The notes beneath the pieces are model-generated. The model made no database searches. It saw only the letters and a program-made list of their open reading frames with translations, and was not told where the DNA came from. Shown here piece after piece: positions 41,641-48,907 of a stretch of DNA of 49,896 nt (position 1 is the stretch's first letter; every line of letters begins with the position of its first letter). Made by a program: the position numbers and the translations under genes. This stretch comes from an uncultured Candidatus Melainabacteria bacterium (GTDB taxonomy: Bacteria > Cyanobacteriota > Vampirovibrionia > Gastranaerophilales > Gastranaerophilaceae), in assembly GCA_947361615.1 (NCBI GenBank), contig CANAJP010000006.1, positions 1 through 49,896 of the forward strand, written 5' to 3'.

Positions 41641-42591
41641 TTAAACTTCACACATTAATTCTGATTTCAACGCTTCTACAGTTGCTTCCAATGATGCCAT
41701 ATCAGAAACGTTATAAACTTTTGCTTCCGGTGCAATCTTTTTGTTCAAACCGGCAAGAACTTTACCTGGGCCGACTTCTACAAAATATTCAACGCCATCT
41801 GCAACCATTTTTTCGATTGTTTGAGTCCAGTAAACTGATGAACAGATTTGTTTAGGCATTTTTGCTCTAAAATCTTCACTATTTGTTGTTGCTTGCGCAT
41901 CAACGTTTGTTATTACAGGAATTGAAGCGTTATTAAGTTCTAAGCTTGTTGCAAATTCTGCAAAACCCTCAGATGCTTTTTCCATAAATTTAGAGTGGAA
42001 AGCACCAGACACAGGAAGCGGAACAACTCTTCTTACACCGTTTGCAAGTAAGTGTTCACTTGTTTTTGCAACAGCGTCATTGTCACCAGTGATAACCACT
42101 TGCGCAGGTGAATTGTAGTTTGCAACATCAACATAACCAACTTTTGAACCTTCTTCCAATGCTGCTTTCAATTGTTCTTCAGAAGCGTTCAAAACTGCAG
42201 CCATCGCTCCGCCTGTAGCTGATTCGTTCATAAGGTCAGCGCGTTTTTGGATAGCTTTGAATGTTGTTTCCAAACTCATAACACCAGCAGCGTACATCGC
42301 GCAGTATTCACCAAGAGAGTGGCCCGCAACATAGCTTGGTTCAACATTAAATTGTGATTTCAAAGCTTCTAACGCTGCAATTGACATTGTTACGATACAA
42401 GGTTGGGTGTTAACCGTTTGTTTTAGGTTTTCTTCCGGTCCCTCAAAGCATAAAGTTGAAACACTTTTGCCTAAAGTTTTATTAGCGCTTTCAAAAACAT
42501 TTTTTGCGCTTTCAAAATTTTCATATAAGTCTTTTCCCATGCCAACAGACTGTGAGCCTTGTCCCGGGAATAAAAATGCGATTTTTTTCAT
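41641..42591 (-). CDS. fabD: malonyl CoA-ACP transacylase
   Basis: 316 residues; loads malonyl from CoA onto ACP. It opens FLFPGQGSQSVGMGKDLYE, has the nucleophile motif AGHSLGEYCA and the later SGAFHSKFM catalytic His. It is 16 nt upstream of fabG and 69 nt downstream of fabH, with a hairpin (42614-42636) in its leader. Confidence 0.95.
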   Translation of the reverse strand: MKKIAFLFPGQGSQSVGMGKDLYENFESAKNVFESANKTLGKSVSTLCFEGPEENLKQTVNTQPCIVTMSIAALEALKSQFNVEPSYVAGHSLGEYCAMYAAGVMSLETTFKAIQKRADLMNESATGGAMAAVLNASEEQLKAALEEGSKVGYVDVANYNSPAQVVITGDNDAVAKTSEHLLANGVRRVVPLPVSGAFHSKFMEKASEGFAEFATSLELNNASIPVITNVDAQATTNSEDFRAKMPKQICSSVYWTQTIEKMVADGVEYFVEVGPGKVLAGLNKKIAPEAKVYNVSDMASLEATVEALKSELMCEV

Positions 42592-42613
42592 TAAAAATAC
42601 TCCTCAAATTAAA

Positions 42614-42636
42614 GGCTTATCGCATACCGATAAGCC
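42614..42636 (-). promoter_or_regulatory. intercistronic hairpin between fabH and fabD
   Basis: GGCTTATCG and CGATAAGCC with a 5-nt loop, just before the fabD ribosome site (TTGAGGAG). No U-run follows on the minus strand, so it is more likely an mRNA processing or stability element than a terminator. Confidence 0.5.
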
Positions 42637-42660
42637 AATTATTGCCGTCGACTCAGCCGA

Positions 42661-43671
42661 CTAACAAATACCTTCTCTCAAACGAACGATTGCCGCGCCC
42701 CATGTCATTCCGGCACCGAAACCGCATAGAATCGCAGTCGTTCCGAGTTTAATCTTACCTTTTTCAACGCCCTCAGCCAGAGCAATAGGAACTGACGCCG
42801 CTGATGTGTTACCGTAATACTTAATATTGGAGATAACTTTTTCATCAGGATATTGAAGTCTTTGCTGCATAGCCTCGATAATACGTTGGTTTGCCTGGTG
42901 CGGAATCAAGTAATCCACATCTTCCGGTGTCATACCTGCTTCATCAAGACATTTATCAATGTATTGCGGTAGAACTTTTACAACGAATTTATAAACTTCT
43001 TTACCGTTCATTTTAATATGACAATCTTTTTGAGTGTTTGGAGCAACAAGCGGACAAGTTTTTCCAGGGCTGTCCATATAAATATATTGACCGATTGTTC
43101 CATCTGCACGAATATCTAAAGCAAGAATATCATCAACGCCATCTTCTGCTTCTGTAACAACCATTGCACCGGCACCATCACCGAAAAGAATCGAAACGCT
43201 TCTGTCTTCCCAGTCAACAAGTCTTGAGTTGTTGTCAGTTGCAACGATTAAAATATTTTTGTAAAGGCCAGAGCCAATAAAGCCTCTAGCGATTTGTAAA
43301 CCGTAAATCAAACCTGAACAAGCCGCAGTAATATCAAACGCCGGAACATAATTAGGAATTCCAAGAGCAGCCTGAATATGGCACGCGATAGCAGGATACA
43401 ATTGAGGCGGAGCAGATGAAGCTGCAATAACCAAATCAATATCTTCGGCTTTAAAACCAGATTTTTCAATAGCATTTTTAGCCGCGCCGATACCTAAATC
43501 AATAGCTGTTTCATCCCCAGATACCAAACGTCTCTCTTTAATACCTGTTCTTGTATAAATCCACTCGTCAGAAGTTTCATACAATTTAGTCAAATCATCG
43601 TTAGTTACAACAGTTTCAGGAAGAGAGTAACCAACACCTGCGATTCGTAACGGTTTAATTTTTTCTGTCAT
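42661..43671 (-). CDS. fabH: 3-oxoacyl-[ACP] synthase III
   Basis: 336 residues; condenses acetyl-CoA with malonyl-ACP to start fatty acid synthesis. Catalytic triad: Cys in DITAACSGLIYG, His in LIPHQANQRI, Asn in YYGNTSAASVP. The N-terminal GVGYSLPETVVTNDDLTK and SDEWIYTRTGIKERR are typical. 5 nt after plsX. Confidence 0.96.
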   Translation of the reverse strand: MTEKIKPLRIAGVGYSLPETVVTNDDLTKLYETSDEWIYTRTGIKERRLVSGDETAIDLGIGAAKNAIEKSGFKAEDIDLVIAASSAPPQLYPAIACHIQAALGIPNYVPAFDITAACSGLIYGLQIARGFIGSGLYKNILIVATDNNSRLVDWEDRSVSILFGDGAGAMVVTEAEDGVDDILALDIRADGTIGQYIYMDSPGKTCPLVAPNTQKDCHIKMNGKEVYKFVVKVLPQYIDKCLDEAGMTPEDVDYLIPHQANQRIIEAMQQRLQYPDEKVISNIKYYGNTSAASVPIALAEGVEKGKIKLGTTAILCGFGAGMTWGAAIVRLREGIC

Positions 43672-43676
43672 TCTAG

Positions 43677-44732
43677 TTATTCCTCATAAAATTTAGCTAT
43701 TTTTTCGTTAACGCCGGATTCAACGGCTTCTTTTGCGACGCGAACAGCGTTTTTGATAGCATAAGCTTTGCTTCTGCCGTGCGAAATAATGGTAATACCT
43801 TTAACACCTAATAATAATGCGCCGCCAAACTCTTCATAGTTAATTCTTGAATATATTCTTCTAAAGAAAGGTTTAGCAAGCCAACCCAAAATCATACCGA
43901 TAAAATCGCTTTTGAATTCGTGCTTAATCATTTTGAAAAGAACAGAACCGGTACCTTCTGTAACTTTTAATGCAACGTTACCGACAAAACCGTCACATAC
44001 AACAACATCACAAATATTTGAGTAAAGCTCTTTGCCTTCGATATTACCGATGAAGTTAATCCTGTCTTTGCATTCTTCAAGCAATTTGAAAGTGTTTTTA
44101 GCAAGTTCGTTACCTTTTCCGGCTTCTTCACCGATATTCAAAACGCCGATTCTAGGATTTTCAACGCCAAGAACGTTTTTAGAGAAAGTTGCACCCATAA
44201 CAGCGAACTGATGTAGCATTTCAGGAGTTGAATTGCTGTTAGCCCCCGCGTCAATAACCACAATAGGTTTATCCATAGTCGGCAAAGTTGCCGCGATTGC
44301 AGGTCTGTCAATACCAGGTAAACGGCCAAGACCAAACAAACTGGAGGCCATTGCAGCACCTGTAGAACCGGCCGCAACAACCGCGTCAGAACTTCCTGTT
44401 GCGACAGCTTCGACGGATTTAACAATAGATGAATCTTTTTTCTTACGAATAGCCTGACCAACAGCCTCACCCATTTCAATAACTTCTGAGGCAGGAGTAA
44501 GTTTCAAATCCAGCTTTGTGTAGTCGATTTTTATACGATGCTTTCTACCGGCTCTACCCTTATCGGTTAAAAAGCCTTTATTTTTAACGTCATCCAAAAC
44601 ATTTTGGATTTCGTCAACTTTACCAACTAACTCTAAGCCTACTCCATATTCTTGAGCGGCCCACACAGCACCTGCGACTATTTCGTAAGGAGCGTGATCA
44701 CCACCCATTGCATCAACTGCTATTCTTGTCAT
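43677..44732 (-). CDS. plsX: phosphate acyltransferase PlsX
   Basis: 351 residues; makes acyl-phosphate from acyl-ACP, the first step of phosphatidic acid synthesis. Opens IAVDAMGGDHAPYEIVAGA; later GSTGAAMASSLFGLGRLPGIDRPAIA and NIGEEAGKGNEL, GNIEGKELYSNICDVVVCDGFVGNVALK. It lies between rpmF and fabH, the classic bacterial order. Confidence 0.96.
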   Translation of the reverse strand: MTRIAVDAMGGDHAPYEIVAGAVWAAQEYGVGLELVGKVDEIQNVLDDVKNKGFLTDKGRAGRKHRIKIDYTKLDLKLTPASEVIEMGEAVGQAIRKKKDSSIVKSVEAVATGSSDAVVAAGSTGAAMASSLFGLGRLPGIDRPAIAATLPTMDKPIVVIDAGANSNSTPEMLHQFAVMGATFSKNVLGVENPRIGVLNIGEEAGKGNELAKNTFKLLEECKDRINFIGNIEGKELYSNICDVVVCDGFVGNVALKVTEGTGSVLFKMIKHEFKSDFIGMILGWLAKPFFRRIYSRINYEEFGGALLLGVKGITIISHGRSKAYAIKNAVRVAKEAVESGVNEKIAKFYEE

Positions 44733-44760
44733 CTTTCCCTCTCAACAAATTTTTATATAA

Positions 44761-44784
44761 CGCAAAGGGGATTAACCCTTTGCG
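44761..44784 (-). promoter_or_regulatory. intercistronic hairpin between rpmF and plsX
   Basis: CGCAAAGGG and CCCTTTGCG, 9-bp perfect stem with a short loop, 15 nt after rpmF. Could attenuate or process the mRNA so that rpmF is made in excess over plsX. Confidence 0.5.
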
Positions 44785-44798
44785 TTTATCAAATTAAA

Positions 44799-45050
44799 CT
44801 ATTCTTCAGTTTTTTCTTCTTCAACAACTTCAGCTTTAACTTCTTCTGCTTTAGGAGCCTCAACAACAGCTGTAGCGCCTTTTTTGCTAACTACTTTACC
44901 TTTGTAAGTGCCGCAGCTTGTGCAAACTGTGTGAGTTAAAACTGTTTCGCCGCAGTTAGGGCAAACTGTAGTTGCAGGTGTTGTAGCTTTCCAGTTTGAT
45001 CTTCTGTGTCCTTGTGCGGAATGTCCTGTTCTTTTCTTTGGTACTGCCAT
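44799..45050 (-). CDS. rpmF: 50S ribosomal protein L32 with acidic tail
   Basis: 83 residues. The usual L32 part (MAVPKKRTGHSAQGHRRSNWK...CPNCGETVLTHTVCTSCGTYKGK) has two CxxC pairs for zinc. It is followed by ~25 extra residues rich in Glu, Val and Lys (EEVKAEVVEEEKTEE), so the protein is longer than the common ~57-60. Upstream is the DUF177 gene, its common partner. Confidence 0.95.
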   Translation of the reverse strand: MAVPKKRTGHSAQGHRRSNWKATTPATTVCPNCGETVLTHTVCTSCGTYKGKVVSKKGATAVVEAPKAEEVKAEVVEEEKTEE

Positions 45051-45079
45051 TTTTCTTTTCCTTTTTTATTTATTACTAC

Positions 45080-45568
45080 TTATTTCGGGTTAATATTGAG
45101 ATTTTTGAAAACCTCTAAACGCGGGTCAGCCACATCCTCTTCGGAAGCAAAACTTCCCCTATTACAATTTATACCACAAACTTTTTGATTTGGAATATTT
45201 AATATTACAGATTGATACAATAAGTCACAAATATCAATCTCATCTTCGCCGCATAAATCGGTTACAAACTGGTCGCTTTTAAGTTCAATTTCCTGTCCGT
45301 AACTGTCTAACAGCGAGTTTTTGGCAAACATTTCGTCAACATCAAAATCAAGATTGTACTCAAATTCTTTCAAACAAAAGTCGCAAACTAACTTAACAAT
45401 TCCCTTAACATTTCCACTAATTTCGATAAAATCACCCATGGATTTCACTTCCAGTTCGGCGTCTAAGGGTTGAACCAGGTCAAGTCCCTCGATAAAATCG
45501 TGGAACTTAACGCTCATATATTTATCTTTAGTATTTTCTAATTCTTTGATACTTATTAAATTAGACAT
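45080..45568 (-). CDS. DUF177/YceD family protein
   Basis: 162 residues of the DUF177 (YceD, 23S rRNA accumulation protein) family. Conserved pieces: KLVCDFCLKEFEYNLDFDVDEMF, GEDEIDICDLLYQSVILNIPNQKVCGINC, then DPRLEVFKNLN. Two CxxC-like Cys pairs may bind zinc. The gene always lies before rpmF; role in ribosome assembly. Confidence 0.9.
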   Translation of the reverse strand: MSNLISIKELENTKDKYMSVKFHDFIEGLDLVQPLDAELEVKSMGDFIEISGNVKGIVKLVCDFCLKEFEYNLDFDVDEMFAKNSLLDSYGQEIELKSDQFVTDLCGEDEIDICDLLYQSVILNIPNQKVCGINCNRGSFASEEDVADPRLEVFKNLNINPK

Positions 45569-45809
45569 ATTGTTCTTCTTGTAATGCTAATGCTGCGATT
45601 TGATTTGAGTAGAAACAAACTTTTTTCAATGGGCCGGTTGTTTCTTTTTCGACCAGAACTACCTGATTAGTTTTCAAAAGAGTGTTCAATTCTTCATATA
45701 ATGCCGGAGTGTCTTCTGAATAAAGAACCAGCGGTGCGGTTGAACCTTTAATAAAAACTAATAAAGAAAGTCTTTTTTTAATATTTTGAGCATTGAATTG
45801 TTGTGCCAT
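45561..45809 (-). CDS. small conserved-looking protein, unknown
   Basis: 82 residues (MAQQFNAQNIKKRLSLLVFI..., then SEDTPALYEELNTLLKTNQVVLVEKETTGPLKKVCFYSNQIAALALQEE). It overlaps the DUF177 start by 8 nt and follows tpiA, with AAAGGAG upstream. No family recognised. The gene order suggests a housekeeping role linked to ribosome or membrane synthesis. Confidence 0.75.
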   Translation of the reverse strand: MAQQFNAQNIKKRLSLLVFIKGSTAPLVLYSEDTPALYEELNTLLKTNQVVLVEKETTGPLKKVCFYSNQIAALALQEEQYV

Positions 45810-45831
45810 TATGCTATCTCCTTTTTAGGAA

Positions 45832-45857
45832 ATGGTTTAGGCGTAAGCCTAAACCAT
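45832..45857 (-). promoter_or_regulatory. hairpin overlapping the tpiA stop codon
   Basis: ATGGTTTAGGC and GCCTAAACCAT, 11-bp perfect arms with a 4-nt loop; it includes the last codons and stop of tpiA. No U-run, so perhaps mRNA stability or attenuation. Confidence 0.5.
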
Positions 45858-46643
45858 AACTGTCATTGTATTTTCGATAATTTTGTTGAAGCTGTCAGCT
45901 TTCAAGCTTGCGCCACCAACAAGTGCGCCGTCGATGTCAGATTTTGACATTTGTTCAGCGATTGTTTCAGGTTTTACAGAACCGCCGTAAAGAATTCTGA
46001 TAGAATCAGCAGCTTGAGCGCCTGCAACTTCTTTAACAACGTTTCTAATCATAGCGATTACTCTGTTAGCTTCATCAGAATCGCAAGTTTTGCCAGTTCC
46101 GATAGCCCAGATTGGTTCGTAAGCGATAACAGATTTAGCAACATCTTCAGAAGAAATTCCGTCGAGTGCTGCTTTAATTTGACCTGCAATCCAAGAATCT
46201 GTAACGCCTTCTTCTCTTTGTTCAAGAGTTTCGCCGCAGCAGATAATAGGAATTAAACCTTTTGCAAGGATTGATTTTGCTTTTTTGTTAATCATTTCAT
46301 CAGTTTCAGAGAAGTATTGTCTTCTTTCAGAGTGACCGATGATAACATAAGAGCATCCAGCGTCAGCCAACATTTCAACAGAAATTTCACCGGTGTAAGC
46401 GCCAGAAGTTTCCCAGTGGCAGTTTTGGCCTGCAACAGAAATCTTAGTTCCGCCGCAACCGCAATCGCATTTAACAGAGCTTACAGCAGCTATAGATGTG
46501 AATGTAGGTGCAATAACGACAGTAGGCAAGACTTCTGCTGATTTATCAGCAACAAAAGATTTGATACCTTCGAACAAAGCTTTTGCGTCAGCTTGCAATA
46601 AATTCATTTTCCAGTTTCCTGCAATAATAGGTTTTCTTGACAT
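45849..46643 (-). CDS. tpiA: triosephosphate isomerase
   Basis: 264 residues; interconverts dihydroxyacetone phosphate and glyceraldehyde 3-phosphate. NWKMN (Lys), IIGHSERRQYF (catalytic His) and AYEPIWAIGTGKTC (catalytic Glu) are complete, plus the phosphate loop RILYGGSVKPE. An insertion VKCDCGCGGTKI (residues ~57-68), with four Cys close together, is unusual for the family. Confidence 0.96.
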   Translation of the reverse strand: MSRKPIIAGNWKMNLLQADAKALFEGIKSFVADKSAEVLPTVVIAPTFTSIAAVSSVKCDCGCGGTKISVAGQNCHWETSGAYTGEISVEMLADAGCSYVIIGHSERRQYFSETDEMINKKAKSILAKGLIPIICCGETLEQREEGVTDSWIAGQIKAALDGISSEDVAKSVIAYEPIWAIGTGKTCDSDEANRVIAMIRNVVKEVAGAQAADSIRILYGGSVKPETIAEQMSKSDIDGALVGGASLKADSFNKIIENTMTVMV

Positions 46644-46698
46644 AATTAATTCTCCTTATTTCTACACGTCATGGGAATATTATATAAAGAAAACGAAT

Positions 46699-46863
46699 TT
46701 AATGCAAATTGTTTTCAGTATTTTTGTCACGCAGCCTTTGCAAACGTTCAATGTATTCGACACAGCTTAACAGCCTGACAATTTCATCGTGAAAATTATA
46801 CAGTTCGTGTGAAATGGTTGCCAAGCACCCGTCAATTTCGTGCTCAAAAGTTTTTTCGTCCAT
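46699..46863 (-). CDS. 54-residue helical protein in a divergent pair
   Basis: Short frame with a perfect AGGAGG ribosome site. Product begins MDEKTFEHEIDGCLATISHE and ends LQRLRDKNTENNLH; helical, no membrane segment. Divergent from the XRE gene at 46960, with a 30-bp palindrome between them. The pair resembles a small regulator plus partner, possibly of toxin-antitoxin type, but there is no family match. Confidence 0.65.
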   Translation of the reverse strand: MDEKTFEHEIDGCLATISHELYNFHDEIVRLLSCVEYIERLQRLRDKNTENNLH

Positions 46864-46882
46864 GCGACCTCCTAGTTTTTTT

Positions 46883-46912
46883 AAACATGTTCTATCATAC
46901 TAGAACATGTTT
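46883..46912. promoter_or_regulatory. 30-bp palindromic operator
   Basis: Perfect 12-bp arms AAACATGTTCTA and TAGAACATGTTT with a 6-bp spacer TCATAC. The unit AACATGTTCTATCATACTAG is also repeated almost exactly at 46904-46923. It lies between the two divergent genes and just upstream of the -35 box. Confidence 0.8.
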
Positions 46913-46924
46913 TATCATACTGGA

Positions 46925-46953
46925 TTGTCAGATAAATGTCAATAGCATATAAT
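46925..46953 (+). promoter_or_regulatory. strong leaderless promoter of the XRE gene
   Basis: TTGTCA (46925-46930), 17 bp, TATAAT (46948-46953). Transcription should start at about 46960, which is the A of the ATG, so the mRNA has no leader. Confidence 0.75.
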
Positions 46954-46959
46954 AATACT

Positions 46960-47181
46960 ATGCCAAAAGAAGAAATACTATTAAAATTAGGCCACATTAT
47001 AAAATACGCACGCAACAAAAAAGGGCTTACACAAGACCAACTTGCCGAATTATCAAATGTAAGCAAGGGAACCATTGCATCGCTTGAGTGTGGGACTGCA
47101 AACCTAAGATTTATGAATTTATACCAACTAGCCAAAACTCTCGACATAGACATGGGCGTTCTAAATAATTTTCAGTTATAA
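46960..47181 (+). CDS. small XRE-family regulator
   Basis: 73 residues, almost only an HTH domain (LGHIIKYARNKKGLTQDQLAELSNVSKGTIASLECGTANLRFMNLYQLAKTLDI). The start MPKEE at 46960 is chosen over 46936 because the latter lies upstream of the -10 box. Probably autoregulates via the 30-bp palindrome and controls the divergent 54-residue gene. Confidence 0.85.
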   Translation: MPKEEILLKLGHIIKYARNKKGLTQDQLAELSNVSKGTIASLECGTANLRFMNLYQLAKTLDIDMGVLNNFQL

Positions 47182-47190
47182 AAACTTACC

Positions 47191-47277
47191 TGTCATCCCG
47201 AATTTATTTCGGGATCTGTCCAGCACTACTACTTGAATGCAACGTGGAACAGATCCTGAAACGAGTTCAGGATGACA
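47191..47277. repeat. 87-bp nested inverted repeat (MITE/REP-like)
   Basis: The 29-bp ends (47191-47219 and 47249-47277) are inverted copies with about five mismatches: both read TGTCATCC(C/T)GAA...TTTC(G/A)GGATCTGT inward. Each end is itself a hairpin around CCCGAA/TTCGGG or CCTGAA/TTCAGG. The paired changes keep the hairpins. This type of element is scattered in many bacterial genomes. Confidence 0.75.
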
Positions 47278-47291
47278 AATAATAAAAACAA

Positions 47292-47314
47292 AAGGCGGTC
47301 AGATTGACCGCCTT
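47292..47314 (-). terminator. terminator of sepF
   Basis: AAGGCGGTCA and TGACCGCCTT with a 3-nt loop, followed on the minus strand by TTTGTTTTT. Downstream of sepF. Confidence 0.85.
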
Positions 47315-47354
47315 AAAATATTCCAAAATCTCTCTTTCTTATATTATAACGACA

Positions 47355-47861
47355 TTACTGTAAAGGCGCTCTCCACAATGAGTCGTCAAATTTACCGTCG
47401 ATCTGGTGCGCATCCATTGACAACGTTACGTTGCTTGGTGTGAACACAAATACCAAATCGCCAACTTTTTGCGGTTTACCGTTCAATGCGTGTGCTGCAC
47501 CGCAAACAAAGTCGATTGTTCTTTGTGATTGTTCTTTATCTAATAGGTGGAGGTTCAAAACAACAGTTTTTCTTTCCATCAAGTGTTGAACTACTTGAGC
47601 TGAATCTTTGAATGAACGTGGTTCTAAAATCATCACTTCGTGAGATTTATAACCCGAATGAGGAACAACTTTCAAGCCCTCATTTCTATCATTTTTTTCT
47701 CTATAAGAAAAGCTTGGTTCCAATGCTAAATTGTTTTGAGTAGGGTATTCCATATAATCATTTGCGTCATTACCCATTTCTTCAAAAACATCTTCTCTTT
47801 GATCAAAACCTCTTACCAATACGTCAACCATTGATCTGATTTTCTCTGTTACTGCTACCAC
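47355..47861 (-). CDS. sepF: cell division protein SepF
   Basis: 168 residues; membrane-tethering and alignment of FtsZ filaments. N-terminal amphipathic helix (VAVTEKIRSMVDVLVRGF), acidic linker, then the SepF core: VMILEPRSFKDSAQVVQHLMERKTVVLNLHLLDKEQSQRTIDFVCGAAHALNGKPQKVGDLVFVFTPSNV. It is 21 nt after yggS, the order shared by Cyanobacteria and Firmicutes. Confidence 0.94.
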   Translation of the reverse strand: MVAVTEKIRSMVDVLVRGFDQREDVFEEMGNDANDYMEYPTQNNLALEPSFSYREKNDRNEGLKVVPHSGYKSHEVMILEPRSFKDSAQVVQHLMERKTVVLNLHLLDKEQSQRTIDFVCGAAHALNGKPQKVGDLVFVFTPSNVTLSMDAHQIDGKFDDSLWRAPLQ

Positions 47862-47882
47862 CTGTTTATCCTCCGTTTATCT

Positions 47883-48545
47883 TTATGTAAATAATTTTCT
47901 TCCGATTCTTAATTTTGTTGCACCGCACTTAACCGCGACCATATAATCCTGACTCATCCCCATGGATGTTTCTTTCATTTGTAAACCGTATTTTTTTGCC
48001 AAACTCTCCTGAACTCCCTTGACTTCTTGAAAAAGTTCTGATAAGAACTTTTCTTCTGCGCCAAGCGGTGACATACTCATTAACCCCTGAATATCGAGAT
48101 TCTCAAGCCTTGTTATTTGTTCAAACTCTGCCTCAAGTCCTAATTTTGAGAACCCGAATTTTTGTTCTTCTTCCGCAAAATTAACTTCCAGAAAAATCTT
48201 CTGAATTTTGCCGAGTTTTACGGCTTCAAGCGAAATTTTCTCAGCGAGGTGAAGACTGTCAACCGAATGAATGTAATCGAAATACCTTACAACTTTTGCA
48301 ACTTTATTTGTTTGAAGATGTCCTATAAAGTGAAAAGTAGAGTTTTCTCTCACACCAACCGGCAAAGCCGCAATCTTTTCGATTGCGTCATTAACCCTTG
48401 CTTCGGCAAAATCTCTCAAGCCGGCATTGTATGCATAAACTATTGCCTGACCGTCAAAATATTTTGTCACTGCGATTATATTTGGTTTACAAGGTGCTAT
48501 CTCTTCTTGTATTTGTAAAAGGTTTTGCCTAACGATGTTTTCCAC
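47883..48545 (-). CDS. yggS: PLP homeostasis protein YggS/PLPBP family
   Basis: 220 residues from GTG at 48545; TTG at 48575 is open, but its N-terminus runs into a GC-rich repeat. Binds pyridoxal 5'-phosphate through Lys in IIAVTKYFDGQ. Other marks are FHFIGHLQTNKVAKVVRYFDYIHSVDS, LEVNFAEEEQKFGF, GLMSMSP and ETSMGMSQDYMVAVKCGATKLRIGRKLF. Operon with sepF. Confidence 0.94.
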   Translation of the reverse strand: MENIVRQNLLQIQEEIAPCKPNIIAVTKYFDGQAIVYAYNAGLRDFAEARVNDAIEKIAALPVGVRENSTFHFIGHLQTNKVAKVVRYFDYIHSVDSLHLAEKISLEAVKLGKIQKIFLEVNFAEEEQKFGFSKLGLEAEFEQITRLENLDIQGLMSMSPLGAEEKFLSELFQEVKGVQESLAKKYGLQMKETSMGMSQDYMVAVKCGATKLRIGRKLFT

Positions 48546-48569
48546 TGATTTTCTCTTACTCCTACAAGG

Positions 48570-48640
48570 CGCCAAAGCAGTTCTTCGCCACTCCGCCCCG
48601 CTGAACCGCGAGCCGTGCGTGGCTACGCTGTCTATAGCGC
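48570..48640. repeat. GC-rich patch C between yggS and the pilin
   Basis: GC-rich run with words like CGCCACTCCGCCCC and GAACCGCGAGCC. Part of the 362-nt gene-free stretch 48546-48907, which also holds a 22-bp palindrome and a terminator; the rest is AT-rich with no frame. Confidence 0.45.
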
Positions 48641-48721
48641 TTAATTTAATTGTATCCTAAGCATTTTAAGAGTACAACTTTTATTTTTTACGGGTGTTTT
48701 TGCCACCTTTGATCCACCCTG

Positions 48722-48743
48722 AAACCATGTCATGACATGGTTT
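48722..48743. repeat. 22-bp perfect palindrome
   Basis: AAACCATGTCA followed directly by its reverse complement TGACATGGTTT. Could be a regulator site or a small hairpin. Confidence 0.6.
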
Positions 48744-48877
48744 GCGCCGAATTTAACATTTCTTAAAATTTTGTTAAATTTCATGATTGGGGCATGCCCG
48801 CAACTGGCAAGAACTTCCCTACCTTTTTATACTACTCCTTTTTAGTGTCAAATTAATCCTTTATATGGAGGAGATTT

Positions 48878-48906
48878 AAAAAAAGGCAGGAATTTCCTGC
48901 CTTTTT
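48878..48906 (-). terminator. terminator of the pilin gene
   Basis: GGCAGGA/TCCTGCC stem, flanked by A/T runs that extend the stem, right after the stop at 48908; T8 follows on the minus strand. Confidence 0.9.
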
Positions 48907-48907
48907 C

